NCBI RefSeq assembly: GCF_900115045.1
Contig: NZ_FOVC01000001.1
Span: forward strand, 496,001-560,000
Length of the DNA: 64,000 nucleotides
Reading direction: 5' to 3'
Source: Izhakiella capsodis
GTDB lineage: Bacteria > Pseudomonadota > Gammaproteobacteria > Enterobacterales > Enterobacteriaceae
Shown: in pieces, positions 35,756 to 45,569 of the stretch
How positions within the stretch are numbered: position 1 is the first letter of the stretch
How the letters are laid out: the number at the start of each line of letters is the position of its first letter
Program-made: the position numbers and the translations under genes
Notes under the pieces: model-generated
Databases searched by the model: none
Seen by the model: the letters and a program-made list of their open reading frames with translations, nothing else
What the model was told of the DNA's origin: nothing

Positions 35756-36372
35756 GTCAATTTTTTCATATACATCCGGAAAATCCACAGCCCCGCCTGA
35801 TTAAACAGGCGGTGGAGATCGTCAATCAAGGCGGCGTGATGGTCTATCCAACCGATTCCGGTTACGCCTTAGGTTGCCGACTGGAAGAAAAAAATGCGAT
35901 GGAGCGGATTTGCCGTATCCGGCAGTTCGAAGGCAGCCATAATTTTACCCTTATCTGCCGGGATCTTTCTGAGCTTTCCACCTATGCCCAGGTTGATAAC
36001 AGCGCGTTTCGATTGATCAAAAATAATACCCCCGGCAACTATACCTTCATATTAAAAGCAACGAAGGAGGTGCCGAGGAGACTGATGAATGACAAGCGAA
36101 AAACCATTGGCCTGCGAGTGCCTTCGAATCCGGTTGCTCTGGCTTTGCTTGAACAATTCAACGAGCCAATTATGTCTACGTCGCTGATTTTGCCCGGCAA
36201 CGATTTTACCGAATCCGATCCTGATGAAATTCACGACAAACTGGGTAATCTGGTTGAGCTGGTCATTCATGGTGGCTCACTGGGCCAGCAGCCAACCACG
36301 GTTGTTGACCTGACTGATAACGTGCCGGTTGTTATGCGCGAAGGGGCAGGTAGCGTTAAGCCTTTTCTATAA
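35752..36372 (+). CDS. yciO: YciO, Sua5/YrdC-family protein
   Basis: This 206-residue Sua5/YrdC/YciO-domain protein is the same length as E. coli YciO. The family makes threonylcarbamoyl-adenylate for tRNA t6A; YciO is a paralogue with weak or uncertain activity. The nucleotide-binding YPTDSGYALGC and RKTIGLRVPSNP motifs are present. The ATG inside the rnm stop, with an AGGAGG ribosome site, was chosen; a longer upstream frame is a read-back into rnm. Confidence 0.95.
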   Translation: MSQFFHIHPENPQPRLIKQAVEIVNQGGVMVYPTDSGYALGCRLEEKNAMERICRIRQFEGSHNFTLICRDLSELSTYAQVDNSAFRLIKNNTPGNYTFILKATKEVPRRLMNDKRKTIGLRVPSNPVALALLEQFNEPIMSTSLILPGNDFTESDPDEIHDKLGNLVELVIHGGSLGQQPTTVVDLTDNVPVVMREGAGSVKPFL

Positions 36373-36527
36373 ATAAGCACCGGAATTGCCCTCCGCCCGC
36401 TATTTATTACCCATCGAGCGTAAGTTCGGGTAGAATGCCTGGCCTTTGTCTACTGCCAGCCGTCTCTGCCTGTTGGTGGTCTTAATAATGATACTGATGC
36501 CTGTGAAGGCGACAGCGAGGTCGCTAA

Positions 36528-37418
36528 ATGAGCGAGAAATTACAAAAAGTTTTAGCCCGTGCCGGGCATGGATCGCGTCGTGAAATTGAAGCGATGATCG
36601 CCGCCGGTCGGGTTAGCATTGATGGCAAGCTGGCAACCTTGGGCGACCGCGTTGAAGCGAACAAAAGCCTCAGGATCCGTATCGATGGTCACCTGGTCAA
36701 TGTAGTCGAAAGCGAAAGTGAAGTCTGCCGGGTGCTTGCCTATTACAAACCAGAAGGTGAGCTTTGTACCCGTAGCGATCCGGATGGGCGTCCGACAGTG
36801 TTCGATCGTCTGCCGCGCCTGCGTGGTGCTCGTTGGATTGCTGTAGGGCGACTTGACGTGAATACCTGCGGCTTATTGCTGTTCACTACTGACGGTGAGC
36901 TGGCTAATCGCCTGATGCATCCCAGTAATGAAGTTGAGCGCGAGTATGCCGTTCGTGTTTTCGGTCAGATTGATGATGCGAAAATTCGTCAGCTTAGCCG
37001 GGGTGTGCAGCTGGAGGACGGACCGGCATCCTTTAAAACGCTGAAATACACAGGCGGTGAGGGCATCAATCAGTGGTATAATGTCACCCTGACCGAGGGG
37101 CGCAATCGTGAAGTTCGTCGAATGTGGGAAGCCGTTGGCGTTCAGGTAAGCCGCTTGTTGCGCGTACGATATGGCGATATATCGCTGCCGAAAGGGCTGC
37201 CACGCGGCGGCTGGATCGAGCTGGACTTAAAGCCGGTTAACTATCTGCGTGAAATGGTGGGTTTACCAGCGGAAACGGAAAGTCGCGTGCCAGTAGAAAA
37301 AGATCGTCGCCGCACTAAGGCCAATCAGATCCGTCGTGCTGTAAAGCGTCATACCAGCAACGGTGCCGGTTCTTCCCGCGCCGGACACACGCGCCGGCCG
37401 TCGACACGGCGCGGTTAG
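36528..37418 (+). CDS. rluB: 23S rRNA pseudouridine(2605) synthase RluB
   Basis: RluB converts U2605 of 23S rRNA to pseudouridine. The 296-residue product has an N-terminal S4 RNA-binding domain (about residues 1-60). The catalytic domain has the active aspartate (Asp110) in AVGRLDVNTCGLLLF. A basic C-terminal tail is rich in Arg, Ser and Gly. It is convergent with btuR; its terminator lies four bases from the btuR stop. Confidence 0.97.
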   Translation: MSEKLQKVLARAGHGSRREIEAMIAAGRVSIDGKLATLGDRVEANKSLRIRIDGHLVNVVESESEVCRVLAYYKPEGELCTRSDPDGRPTVFDRLPRLRGARWIAVGRLDVNTCGLLLFTTDGELANRLMHPSNEVEREYAVRVFGQIDDAKIRQLSRGVQLEDGPASFKTLKYTGGEGINQWYNVTLTEGRNREVRRMWEAVGVQVSRLLRVRYGDISLPKGLPRGGWIELDLKPVNYLREMVGLPAETESRVPVEKDRRRTKANQIRRAVKRHTSNGAGSSRAGHTRRPSTRRG

Positions 37419-37443
37419 TTGCCGCTTACGCTATCTAAATTTG

Positions 37444-37463
37444 AGCGGGCTACGAGGCCCGCT
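37444..37463 (+). terminator. rluB terminator
   Basis: AGCGGGC (37444-37450) and GCCCGCT (37457-37463) with a 6-base loop are followed by a T-run on the plus strand. Confidence 0.85.
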
Positions 37464-37467
37464 TTTA

Positions 37468-38058
37468 CTACCATTCAATACCTTCCTGATCCTGAATACC
37501 GGCGTCGAAAGCGTGCTTAGACGGTCGCATTTCAGTGACGGTATCAGCCATATCCAGCAGCTCCCGATGGCAGCCACGGCCGGAAATTATCACGTTCTGA
37601 TGTGGCGGTCGGGATCGCAGCGCCTGAATAACCTTTTTCAACGGCAGATAGTCGAAGCTTAGCATGTAAGTGAGTTCGTCAAGGATGGCCAGGCCGAGCG
37701 TCGGATCTGCCAGCATACGTACGGCATGTTGCCACACCTCAAGGCAAGCGTCAGTGTCTGCCTGGCGACTTTGTGTTTCCCAGGTAAATCCGGTCGCCAT
37801 TACCTGAAATTCGACGCCCTGCGGTTCGAGCACGTTACGCTCGCCGTTGGGCCATTCCCCTTTGATGAACTGAACCACGCCGACATGGTGGCGATGGCCG
37901 ACCGCACGGCAGGCTGTGCCAAATGCGGCGGTGGTTTTCCCTTTGCCGTTACTAGTAAACACCATCAGAATACCGCGTTTTTCGTTGGCGGCGGCAATCC
38001 GTGTATCAATCTGTTCTTTAAGCCGCTGCTGGCGCTGTTTGTGACGATCCTATGTCAT
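37468..38058 (-). pseudogene. btuR: Cob(I)yrinic acid a,c-diamide adenosyltransferase, amber stop at codon 3
   Basis: BtuR (CobA/CobO) adenosylates corrinoids with ATP. From the ATG that overlaps the yciK stop, the frame reads ATG ACA TAG and then continues as DRHKQRQQRLKEQIDTRIAA to a normal end. That gives 196 codons counting the stop, exactly the length of E. coli BtuR. The rest is intact: Walker A SNGKGKTTAAFG, LDELTYML and GRGCHRELL. The next ATG is 30 codons further on, four codons before the P-loop, and would lose the N-terminal helix known to cover the ATP site. No GTG or TTG start lies between. A recent nonsense mutation, a sequencing error, or non-standard initiation could explain it. 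Confidence 0.85.
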
Positions 38059-38819
38059 TATTCTGCCGCTCCGGGCTTACGACCCGGTTGGGCATCGAAG
38101 CTAATACCAGTTTTAAACCGACTGTCATCACCCATTAAATAGAGATAGAGTGGCATAATATCTGCTGGCGTTTTTAGCAGGGTAGCGTCCTCTTCGGGAA
38201 AGGCACTGGCGCGCATTTTGGTTCGCGTTCCACCAGGGTTAATGCAATTCACGCGTAAGTTTTGACCGCGATATTCCTCCGCCAGTACCTGCATCATTCC
38301 CTCAGTGGCAAACTTAGATACGGCGTAGGCGCCCCAGCCGGGACGCCCATGACGGCCTACGCTTGAGGTAGTAAAAACCAGAGACGCCGCGTCTGATTTA
38401 AGCAGCAGGGGCAGCAGAGCCTGAGTAAGGAAAAAAGTGTTGTCGACGTTGATACGCATGACCTGCTGCCAGATTTCCGGTGCCTGGTCTATCATTGGCA
38501 CGATCCTGCCAAGTACGCCGGCATTGTGCAATACGCCATCCAGCCGCGGCAGTCTCTGGGTTATTTCGTGGGCCAGCATCTGGCAATCTCCAGCGTTGGT
38601 GGTATTCAAATCCAGCTGCCAGTGATGAACCCGGCCGTTGCCCTCAAGTCGGACTCTATCGGCAATCTGACTGAGTTTTCCTCTATTACGGCCTAATAGC
38701 ACAAGCTCTGCGCCATAGCGTGCGTAGGTCAGTGCAGCTTGAGCGCCGATGCCGTCGGTCGCACCGGTAACCAAAATTATACGGTTTTGCAGAAGATCCT
38801 GTTCAGGTTGATAGTGCAC
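38058..38819 (-). CDS. yciK: Short-chain dehydrogenase/reductase YciK
   Basis: This 253-residue classical SDR has the Rossmann motif TGATDGIGAQA near residue 19, the NAG sequence near 97, and the catalytic Ser plus YAVSK near 166. The E. coli orthologue has the same length class; its physiological substrate is not established. Its stop overlaps the btuR start by one base, forming a two-gene unit. It is divergent from sohB. Confidence 0.93.
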   Translation of the reverse strand: MHYQPEQDLLQNRIILVTGATDGIGAQAALTYARYGAELVLLGRNRGKLSQIADRVRLEGNGRVHHWQLDLNTTNAGDCQMLAHEITQRLPRLDGVLHNAGVLGRIVPMIDQAPEIWQQVMRINVDNTFFLTQALLPLLLKSDAASLVFTTSSVGRHGRPGWGAYAVSKFATEGMMQVLAEEYRGQNLRVNCINPGGTRTKMRASAFPEEDATLLKTPADIMPLYLYLMGDDSRFKTGISFDAQPGRKPGAAE

Positions 38820-39041
38820 GTTAACAATCCTCGCTGGCGTGTGGGACAGTATGGATCTGCCCCTTGCTTACTGATAAATAACCTGATGAATGATAAGCCT
38901 TATGCCCGAAAAAAAACGCCAGTTCAATTGTGGATAAGCGTAATTTGTGCGCCGACCTTGTGAAACAGGCGACGTGGTACCTTAACCCGGTTAAACTGAT
39001 TATCATCTGAATCGGATGTTATATTTTGTAAGGCGGAATCT

Positions 39042-40088
39042 GTGGAGTTACTTTCTTATTATGGTCTATTTCTTGCTAAAACGGTGACGCTGGTCGTTGC
39101 TATCGCCGTGCTGATAATGCTGATTGCCAACGTAGCGATGCGTAAACGCGGTGAATCCGGCCAGCTAAAATTGACCAATCTCGGTGATCGTTACCAGGCC
39201 ATGAAAGAAAACATGCAGCTTGAGTGCATGAAACATCATCAGCAAAAACTCTGGCACAAGGCGCAGAAGAAAAAAAGTAAACTGGAGGCGAAAGAGGAAA
39301 AAAAACGCGCCAGGCTGAATGATGTAACTGCTGGTAAACCAGTTTTGTATGTTATTGATTTCAAAGGTAGCATGGATGCCGGTGAGGTCGCGTCGTTGCG
39401 CGAGGAGATTTCCGCTGTGCTCGCGGTTGCCGGTGAGCATGATGAGGTGTTGGTCAGACTGGAAAGCCCTGGTGGCGTCGTTCATGGTTATGGCCTTGCT
39501 GCATCACAGCTTCAGCGCTTGCGTGAGAAGGGCATTCGATTGACTGTTGCTGTCGATAAGGTTGCTGCCAGCGGAGGCTATATGATGGCCTGCGTGGCGG
39601 ATGAAATCGTTGCTGCTCCTTTTTCAATCATCGGCTCTATTGGTGTTGTGGCGCAGATTCCTAACTTCAATCGACTGCTCAAGCGTAATGATATTGATAT
39701 TGAACTGCATACCGCGGGTCAGTATAAGCGTACTCTGACGCTGTTAGGTGAAAATACCGATGAAGGTCGGGAGAAATTTCGTGAAGACCTCAATGAAACG
39801 CATCTGCTGTTTAAACAGTTTGTGCACCAAATGCGTCCCGCACTTGATATCGATCAGGTGGCAACTGGAGAGCACTGGTACGGCACTCAGGCTCGCGAAA
39901 AAGGATTGATTGATGCAATAAGTACCAGCGACGATGTCATCATCGGTCATCTTGAGCGATTTGAGGTGATTGCAGTGCATTTCAGTCGTCGCAAAAAAAT
40001 GCTTGATCGCTTCACTCACAGCGCCAGCGCCAACATAGAGCAGCTATTGCTGCGCCTGTGGCAGCGCGGTAGCCGACCACTGAATTAA
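39042..40088 (+). CDS. sohB: Inner-membrane serine protease SohB
   Basis: SohB is an S49-family (SppA-like) protease anchored in the inner membrane. The 348-residue product has an N-terminal membrane segment (about 8-33) and a charged lysine-rich linker (60-95). The protease domain carries the catalytic serine in VAASGGYMM (about residue 177), and the general-base lysine is in the QYKRTLT segment. It was first found as a multicopy suppressor of htrA. It is convergent with yciN. Confidence 0.95.
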   Translation: MELLSYYGLFLAKTVTLVVAIAVLIMLIANVAMRKRGESGQLKLTNLGDRYQAMKENMQLECMKHHQQKLWHKAQKKKSKLEAKEEKKRARLNDVTAGKPVLYVIDFKGSMDAGEVASLREEISAVLAVAGEHDEVLVRLESPGGVVHGYGLAASQLQRLREKGIRLTVAVDKVAASGGYMMACVADEIVAAPFSIIGSIGVVAQIPNFNRLLKRNDIDIELHTAGQYKRTLTLLGENTDEGREKFREDLNETHLLFKQFVHQMRPALDIDQVATGEHWYGTQAREKGLIDAISTSDDVIIGHLERFEVIAVHFSRRKKMLDRFTHSASANIEQLLLRLWQRGSRPLN

Positions 40089-40128
40089 TTGCACCGGGGT
40101 CGGTAGGTTTACTGGCCCTCTTCTGCTA

Positions 40129-40383
40129 TCAAGCCTCTTTGAGGCGATATTGCGGCGACAACTTATGCGCCAGATATTTGAATAAATTGAATACGACGGG
40201 GGTTCGTGGCGTTGGCAACCCCTGCTCATCGAGATAAAAGTCGCCGTTAAATATCAGTACGTCTCCCCGCTGTTTCACCGAAAGAGCTTCTACCCCTGGC
40301 AGATAATCTTCATGTTCTTGGAGCAAGTTATTGGCGACAACCAGCAGTTTGTCGGCGCTGATTGGCTCTGGCAATTGAGTCAT
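40129..40383 (-). CDS. yciN: Small protein YciN
   Basis: This 84-residue protein aligns with E. coli YciN (83). Conserved blocks are NNLLQEHEDYLPG and DFYLDEQGLPT. The function is unknown. A GGAG ribosome site precedes the start. It lies between sohB and topA, as in E. coli. Confidence 0.93.
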   Translation of the reverse strand: MTQLPEPISADKLLVVANNLLQEHEDYLPGVEALSVKQRGDVLIFNGDFYLDEQGLPTPRTPVVFNLFKYLAHKLSPQYRLKEA

Positions 40384-40789
40384 GAAATCTCCTCCATTTA
40401 TGCCGACAAACCAACGGCTGAGGGCACCCTCTAATAAATAAACGAAATGCTAACAGCGCTGAGTGTTGCAATAGATGATTTTCATCAGGTTTCTGGCGTA
40501 AATCGCCGACGGATGCTAATTAAGTTGCGTAACAGATTTTATCAGGTACAGTGTGGGCGTTTCAGAATTCCGGCGTAGATTCACGAGTATACAGGCGTAG
40601 CATACAGGATGTTAGCCAGAGAAAAATACTGTGAATCAGCAGCTTGAGGCACAGATAATCAATGTGCCTGGAGTGGCTTGCTTGGGTTGATATTGAACAT
40701 ACCCGCCAGAATATTAGACGTGTGCAGTTAACTGATTTAAGTTTACGTCTTTTCTTAAACTCGAAAGTTATCATCAGGTAAAGGTAAAT
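40384..40789. promoter_or_regulatory. yciN-topA intergenic region
   Basis: This 406-base region holds the divergent promoters of yciN and topA. In E. coli topA has several promoters answering to supercoiling, heat and Fis. I could not assign them individually. No supported gene is present; a 70-codon minus-strand frame here has no ribosome site or family likeness. Confidence 0.4.
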
Positions 40790-43378
40790 ATGGGTAAAGC
40801 TCTGGTAATTGTTGAGTCACCGGCAAAGGCTAAAACAATCAATAAATATCTCGGAAAGGACTACGTGGTGAAATCCAGCGTCGGTCATATACGGGATTTG
40901 CCGACCAGTGGTTCAACCGTTAAAAAGAGTGCTGACTCTAAAACCAGTAAAACAGAAAAAAAGGATGAGAAAAGCGCGCTGGTCAACCGCATGGGTGTCG
41001 ATCCCTGGCATGACTGGAAAGCGAATTATCAGATCCTGCCTGGCAAAGAGAAGGTCGTATCTGAGCTGAAAGCACTTGCCCTGAACGCAGAACACATCTA
41101 TCTGGCTACCGACCTTGACCGCGAAGGGGAGGCCATTGCCTGGCATCTGCGTGAAGTGATCGGCGGTGATGATGCACGCTACAGCCGCGTGGTATTTAAT
41201 GAAATTACTAAGAACGCCATCCGTCAGGCGTTTGAAAAGCCAGCCGGACTGAATATTGATCGGGTAAATGCACAGCAGGCGCGCCGCTTCATGGACCGTG
41301 TTGTAGGCTATATGGTGTCGCCTTTACTATGGAAAAAGATCGCACGAGGTCTATCTGCGGGTCGTGTGCAGTCGGTGGCGGTACGGCTGGTTGTTGAGCG
41401 CGAGCGCGAAATTAAAGCCTTCGTGCCTGAAGAGTATTGGCAGCTTGCCGCCGACCTGACCACGCCATCAGGCAGCGATCTTCCGGTGGAAGTGACTCAT
41501 CAGGGTGATAAAGCTTTTCGTCCTGTAAATCGCGAACAAACACAAGCTGCGGTAAGTTTGCTGGAAAAAGCTCGCTTTGTACTGAACGATCGTGAAGACC
41601 GGCCGACCAGTAGTAAGCCTTCCGCCCCTTTTATCACGTCAACGTTGCAGCAGGCCGCCAGCACTCGTCTCGGCTTTGGCGTGAAGAAAACAATGATGAT
41701 GGCGCAGCGCCTGTACGAAGCGGGGCACATCACTTACATGCGTACTGATTCCACCAACCTGAGTCAGGATGCGCTAGGTATGGTGCGTGATTACATTGGT
41801 AAAAGCTATGGCGATCAGTATCTTCCCGACGCGCCGAACCATTACGCCAGTAAAGAAAACTCTCAGGAGGCCCATGAGGCCATCCGACCTTCTGACGTCA
41901 GTGTTACCAGTGATAGCCTCAAAGATATGGAAGCGGATGCGCAAAAACTTTATCAGCTGATTTGGCGCCAGTTTGTCGCCTGTCAGATGATGCCGGCTCG
42001 GTATGACTCCACCACCCTGACCGTTGAAGCGGCAGGTTTCAAACTGCGTGCAAAAGGCCGTACGCTGCGCTTTGACGGCTGGACGAAAGTGATGCCAGCG
42101 TTGCGTAAAGGCGATGAAGATCGCACGTTGCCTGCGGTCAATGTCGGGGATGAGCTCAGCCTGCAGCAATTGGTACCAGGCCAGCATTTTACTAAGCCGC
42201 CCGCCCGCTTCAGCGAAGCATCGCTGGTGCGCGAGCTGGAAAAGCGTGGCATTGGACGCCCGTCCACCTATGCATCAATCATTTCAACCATTCAGGATCG
42301 CGGCTATGTGCGGAGTGAAAACCGCCGTTTCTATGCAGAAAAAATGGGCGAAATCGTGACCGACAGGCTGGAAAATAATTTCCGCGAATTGATGAATTAC
42401 GATTTTACCGCGCACATGGAAGACAGCCTCGATCAGGTGGCTAATAACGAAGCGCAGTGGAAATCGGTTCTGGATAAATTTTTCAGTGATTTCAGTCAGC
42501 AACTCGGGCAGGCAGAGAAAGATCCTCAAGACGGTGGCATGCAACCTAACCAGATGATCCTGACCTCGATCGACTGCCCGACCTGTGGTCGCCAAATGGG
42601 AATTCGTACGGCGACCACTGGGGTATTTTTAGGATGCTCCGGCTATGCTTTGCCACCGAAAGAGCGCTGCAAACAGACGATCAATCTGATCCCTGAAAAT
42701 GAAGTGCTGAACATACTGGAAGGCGATGATGCCGAAACCAATGCGCTGCGTGCCCGCCGTCGCTGCGAGAAATGCGGTACAGCTATGGACAGCTACCTGA
42801 TTGATAACCATCGTAAATTGCACGTGTGCGGTAATAATCCAGCCTGTGATGGTTACGAGATTGAACAGGGAGAGTTCCGTATTAAGGGCTATGACGGCCC
42901 GGTTGTGGAATGTGACAAGTGCGGTTCGGAAATGCATCTCCGGATGGGGCGTTTCGGTAAATATATGGCCTGTACCAATGAAGATTGCAAAAACACCCGC
43001 AAAATTTTACGCAATGGTGAAGTGGCGCCACCAAAAGAAGATCCGGTTCCGCTACCCGAACTACCGTGTGAGAGATCGGATGCTTATTTCGTTCTGCGTG
43101 ATGGCGCTGCCGGTGTCTTCCTTGCCGCTAATACCTTTCCCAAGTCGCGTGAAACGCGTGCGCCGTGGGTTGAGGAGCTACTGCGTTTTCGCGACAGGTT
43201 ACCGGAAAAGCTACGCTATCTGGCTGATGCGCCGGTCGCTGATGACGAAGGTAATAAAACGCTAGTGCGCTTCAGTCGCAAAACTAAGCAGCAATATGTC
43301 AGCAGTGAAAAAGAGGGCAAAGCTACCGGCTGGTCTGCTTTTTACGTTGACGGTAAGTGGCAGGTTAGCAGCAAATAA
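40790..43378 (+). CDS. topA: DNA topoisomerase I
   Basis: This type IA topoisomerase relaxes negative supercoils. The 862-residue product has the N-terminal TOPRIM domain (VESPAKAKTINKYLG, then DLDREGEAIAWHL) and the active-site tyrosine in ITYMRTDSTNLS. The C-terminal part has three Cys4 zinc ribbons (such as CPTCGRQMG, CEKCG, CDKCGSEM) and zinc-less ribbons. It is monocistronic and upstream of cysB, as in E. coli. Confidence 0.98.
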   Translation: MGKALVIVESPAKAKTINKYLGKDYVVKSSVGHIRDLPTSGSTVKKSADSKTSKTEKKDEKSALVNRMGVDPWHDWKANYQILPGKEKVVSELKALALNAEHIYLATDLDREGEAIAWHLREVIGGDDARYSRVVFNEITKNAIRQAFEKPAGLNIDRVNAQQARRFMDRVVGYMVSPLLWKKIARGLSAGRVQSVAVRLVVEREREIKAFVPEEYWQLAADLTTPSGSDLPVEVTHQGDKAFRPVNREQTQAAVSLLEKARFVLNDREDRPTSSKPSAPFITSTLQQAASTRLGFGVKKTMMMAQRLYEAGHITYMRTDSTNLSQDALGMVRDYIGKSYGDQYLPDAPNHYASKENSQEAHEAIRPSDVSVTSDSLKDMEADAQKLYQLIWRQFVACQMMPARYDSTTLTVEAAGFKLRAKGRTLRFDGWTKVMPALRKGDEDRTLPAVNVGDELSLQQLVPGQHFTKPPARFSEASLVRELEKRGIGRPSTYASIISTIQDRGYVRSENRRFYAEKMGEIVTDRLENNFRELMNYDFTAHMEDSLDQVANNEAQWKSVLDKFFSDFSQQLGQAEKDPQDGGMQPNQMILTSIDCPTCGRQMGIRTATTGVFLGCSGYALPPKERCKQTINLIPENEVLNILEGDDAETNALRARRRCEKCGTAMDSYLIDNHRKLHVCGNNPACDGYEIEQGEFRIKGYDGPVVECDKCGSEMHLRMGRFGKYMACTNEDCKNTRKILRNGEVAPPKEDPVPLPELPCERSDAYFVLRDGAAGVFLAANTFPKSRETRAPWVEELLRFRDRLPEKLRYLADAPVADDEGNKTLVRFSRKTKQQYVSSEKEGKATGWSAFYVDGKWQVSSK

Positions 43379-43560
43379 TCACATCGGGCCGGTGTCAATG
43401 CTGGCCCTGCACTTTTCCCAATCGATACTCTATATACATCTGTGACAACAATGTTATAGTGGTTATAGAAAAAGCATTTTTTATTATATTTTCATATTAT
43501 AGCTCTGGTTGGCATTGTAGGTGATGACGGAGCGGCGCTATGCGATTGGGATAATGAATA

Positions 43561-44535
43561 ATGAAATTGCAGCAGTTGCGTTATATCGTAGAAGTCGTCA
43601 ATCATAATCTCAACGTTTCATCCACCGCCGAGGGACTATACACCTCTCAGCCCGGTATCAGTAAGCAGGTACGCATGCTTGAAGATGAATTGGGCATTCA
43701 GATATTCTCGCGCAGCGGAAAACATTTAACTCAAGTCACTCCCGCAGGTCAGGAAATTATTCGCATCGCCCGCGAGGTGTTGTCGAAGGTTGATGCCATT
43801 AAGTCGGTCGCCGGTGAACACACATGGCCGGATAAAGGCTCACTTTATATCGCGACGACTCATACCCAGGCGCGATACGCTTTACCTGGTGTTATTAAGG
43901 GATTTATCGAGCGTTATCCCAGGGTATCGTTACACATGCATCAAGGTTCGCCAAACCAAATCGCTGAGGCGGTATCTAAAGGCAATGCAGATTTTGCCAT
44001 TGCTACCGAGGCGCTGCACCTTTACGATGATTTAGTGATGTTACCTTGTTACCACTGGAATCGTTCAGTCGTCGTCACGGCAGATCATCCTCTGGCAGAC
44101 AAAAAGACTCTGTCGATACAAGATCTGGCTGAATTTCCGTTGGTAACTTACACCTTCGGCTTTACCGGACGCTCGGAGTTGGATACGGCATTCAATCGTG
44201 CAGGGCTAACACCGCATATTGTTTTTACTGCCACTGATGCCGATGTGATTAAAACCTACGTTCGCCTTGGGCTGGGTGTCGGTGTTATTGCGAGTATGGC
44301 GGTGGATGCGGTTACTGACGCCGATCTGGTTCGCATCGAGGCGGCAGATGTATTCAGCTATAGCTCAACTAAAATCGGGTTCCGCCGTAGTACGTTTCTA
44401 CGCAGCTACATGTACGATTTTATTCAGCGTTTTGCACCGCATCTTACTCGTGACGTCGTTGATACAGCAATTGGACTCCGTGCTAACGAGGATATAGAAG
44501 CGATGTTTAAAGATATCAAGCTGCCGGTGAAATAG
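43561..44535 (+). CDS. cysB: LysR-type regulator CysB
   Basis: CysB activates the cysteine regulon with N-acetylserine as inducer and responds to sulfide. The product has 324 residues, as in E. coli. The helix-turn-helix is in SSTAEGLYTSQPGISKQVRM, and the effector domain starts near residue 88. The ribosome site is weak. Cysteine supply feeds the Suf system encoded in the same window, though there is no direct link in the sequence. Confidence 0.98.
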   Translation: MKLQQLRYIVEVVNHNLNVSSTAEGLYTSQPGISKQVRMLEDELGIQIFSRSGKHLTQVTPAGQEIIRIAREVLSKVDAIKSVAGEHTWPDKGSLYIATTHTQARYALPGVIKGFIERYPRVSLHMHQGSPNQIAEAVSKGNADFAIATEALHLYDDLVMLPCYHWNRSVVVTADHPLADKKTLSIQDLAEFPLVTYTFGFTGRSELDTAFNRAGLTPHIVFTATDADVIKTYVRLGLGVGVIASMAVDAVTDADLVRIEAADVFSYSSTKIGFRRSTFLRSYMYDFIQRFAPHLTRDVVDTAIGLRANEDIEAMFKDIKLPVK

Positions 44536-45040
44536 GCCAGTTTGTGTGAATGAATGTCAACACTCTTTACGCTACGCTCTTTCCCTGTCGCTGGTCAGGT
44601 ATACCCTTGGCATCAATAAAAATTTTCAAACAGTGTTTTTTATTTTTTAAATACCAACCCCATGACAGCTCTCAGGATTGTTATTTCTAAATGCGGTTTG
44701 AAGCACAAATTTAAAGTTTACATTTTGCAGTGACCTGAGAAAATTCTCATAATTTATGTGTGCTCATGTAAACAACTCCTTTGCATCAGGCTGGGTTTGA
44801 ACTTTCTGTGTTTAATTGTGAGATTGTTTTGTGATGAAAATGACAGAATGAGTGGTGCCATGATATTTCACGGCTTTGCCTGAAGATGATTAAGCGGTTA
44901 TTTATTAAGGCATTGTCTGATGCTGCTGGTCGTATTCTGCAACGTCATTGGCTGGAAATTACGGCTGAAAATGTTTAGGATTCATCTTAATTCGTAATAA
45001 GTACAGACGATCGTTCAATTGAGAGTGATTAATACTAAGT
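44536..45040. other. AT-rich spacer between cysB and ymiA
   Basis: This 505-base stretch has no recognised gene. It includes a 30-codon open frame at 44886-44978 (MIKRLFIKALSDAAGRI... ending ITAENV), described separately. I saw no clear terminator for cysB. Confidence 0.4.
44886..44978 (+). CDS. Candidate 30-residue small protein
   Basis: This frame begins MIKRLFIKALSDAAGRI and ends with a TAG stop. It is basic at the N terminus and potentially amphipathic. A short GAAG purine run is close before the ATG, which is a poor spacing. I do not recognise it. It lies upstream of ymiA in the same direction. It may be chance. Confidence 0.2.
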   Translation: MIKRLFIKALSDAAGRILQRHWLEITAENV

Positions 45041-45199
45041 ATGGTTACAAGATTATCAGTGCATCCCGAACGTAGTCATAAAACTGTGAGGGTCGTACGT
45101 TCCCGTAAGTTGAAGCGTAAAACATGGTTAGCGATTTTGGCAGGCTCAACGCTTTTCTGGATGGTAGTCGCTCTGCTGGCCTGGCACATCTTTGGCTAA
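45041..45199 (+). CDS. ymiA: YmiA family small membrane protein
   Basis: This 52-residue protein has a basic N-terminal half and one C-terminal membrane helix (LAILAGSTLFWMVVALLAWH). It matches E. coli YmiA in the KRKTWLAI and LFWMVVALL segments and in its place between cysB and acnA. E. coli YmiA is 46 residues, so the N terminus is slightly longer or the start is internal. Function is unknown. Confidence 0.85.
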   Translation: MVTRLSVHPERSHKTVRVVRSRKLKRKTWLAILAGSTLFWMVVALLAWHIFG

Positions 45200-45569
45200 T
45201 CCAATACATCTTACGTTCGTCGGCGCAGTGCGCAACCATTCATCAGATTCAGAAAAAAACGATCGGGAACGAGGGTCGTTCCGCGGGTAGCTAAATGAGT
45301 TAACATTCGATCCGCCCAGCAGATCATTAATTTTACTATTAATCAGCTACAGGCAAGTCATGGCTGAGATAGTTTGCAAATAGATAACGGATGAACATTT
45401 AATAAAAACCCTGCAGGCATTGTCTGCGGGGCTTTCCACATTTTGTTCGCGTAAGACTTGTCAAATAGTGTTGTTATCAAGACGTTAAGTTTCATGTGTA
45501 CTATCTTTAAATCTAACCCTGCATTTGTTCGGGTTATACCTGTTGACGTCAGAATTATAAGGAGGAGCA
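45200..45569. promoter_or_regulatory. acnA upstream region
   Basis: This 370-base region contains the acnA promoter. In E. coli acnA answers to SoxS, CRP, Fur and sigma S; I could not place these sites with confidence. An AGGAGG ribosome site is close before 45570. No gene is supported. Confidence 0.4.

Noticed and set aside
40562..40774. 70-codon minus-strand frame upstream of topA
   Set aside because: It lies across the topA promoter region with no ribosome site or homology I recognise.
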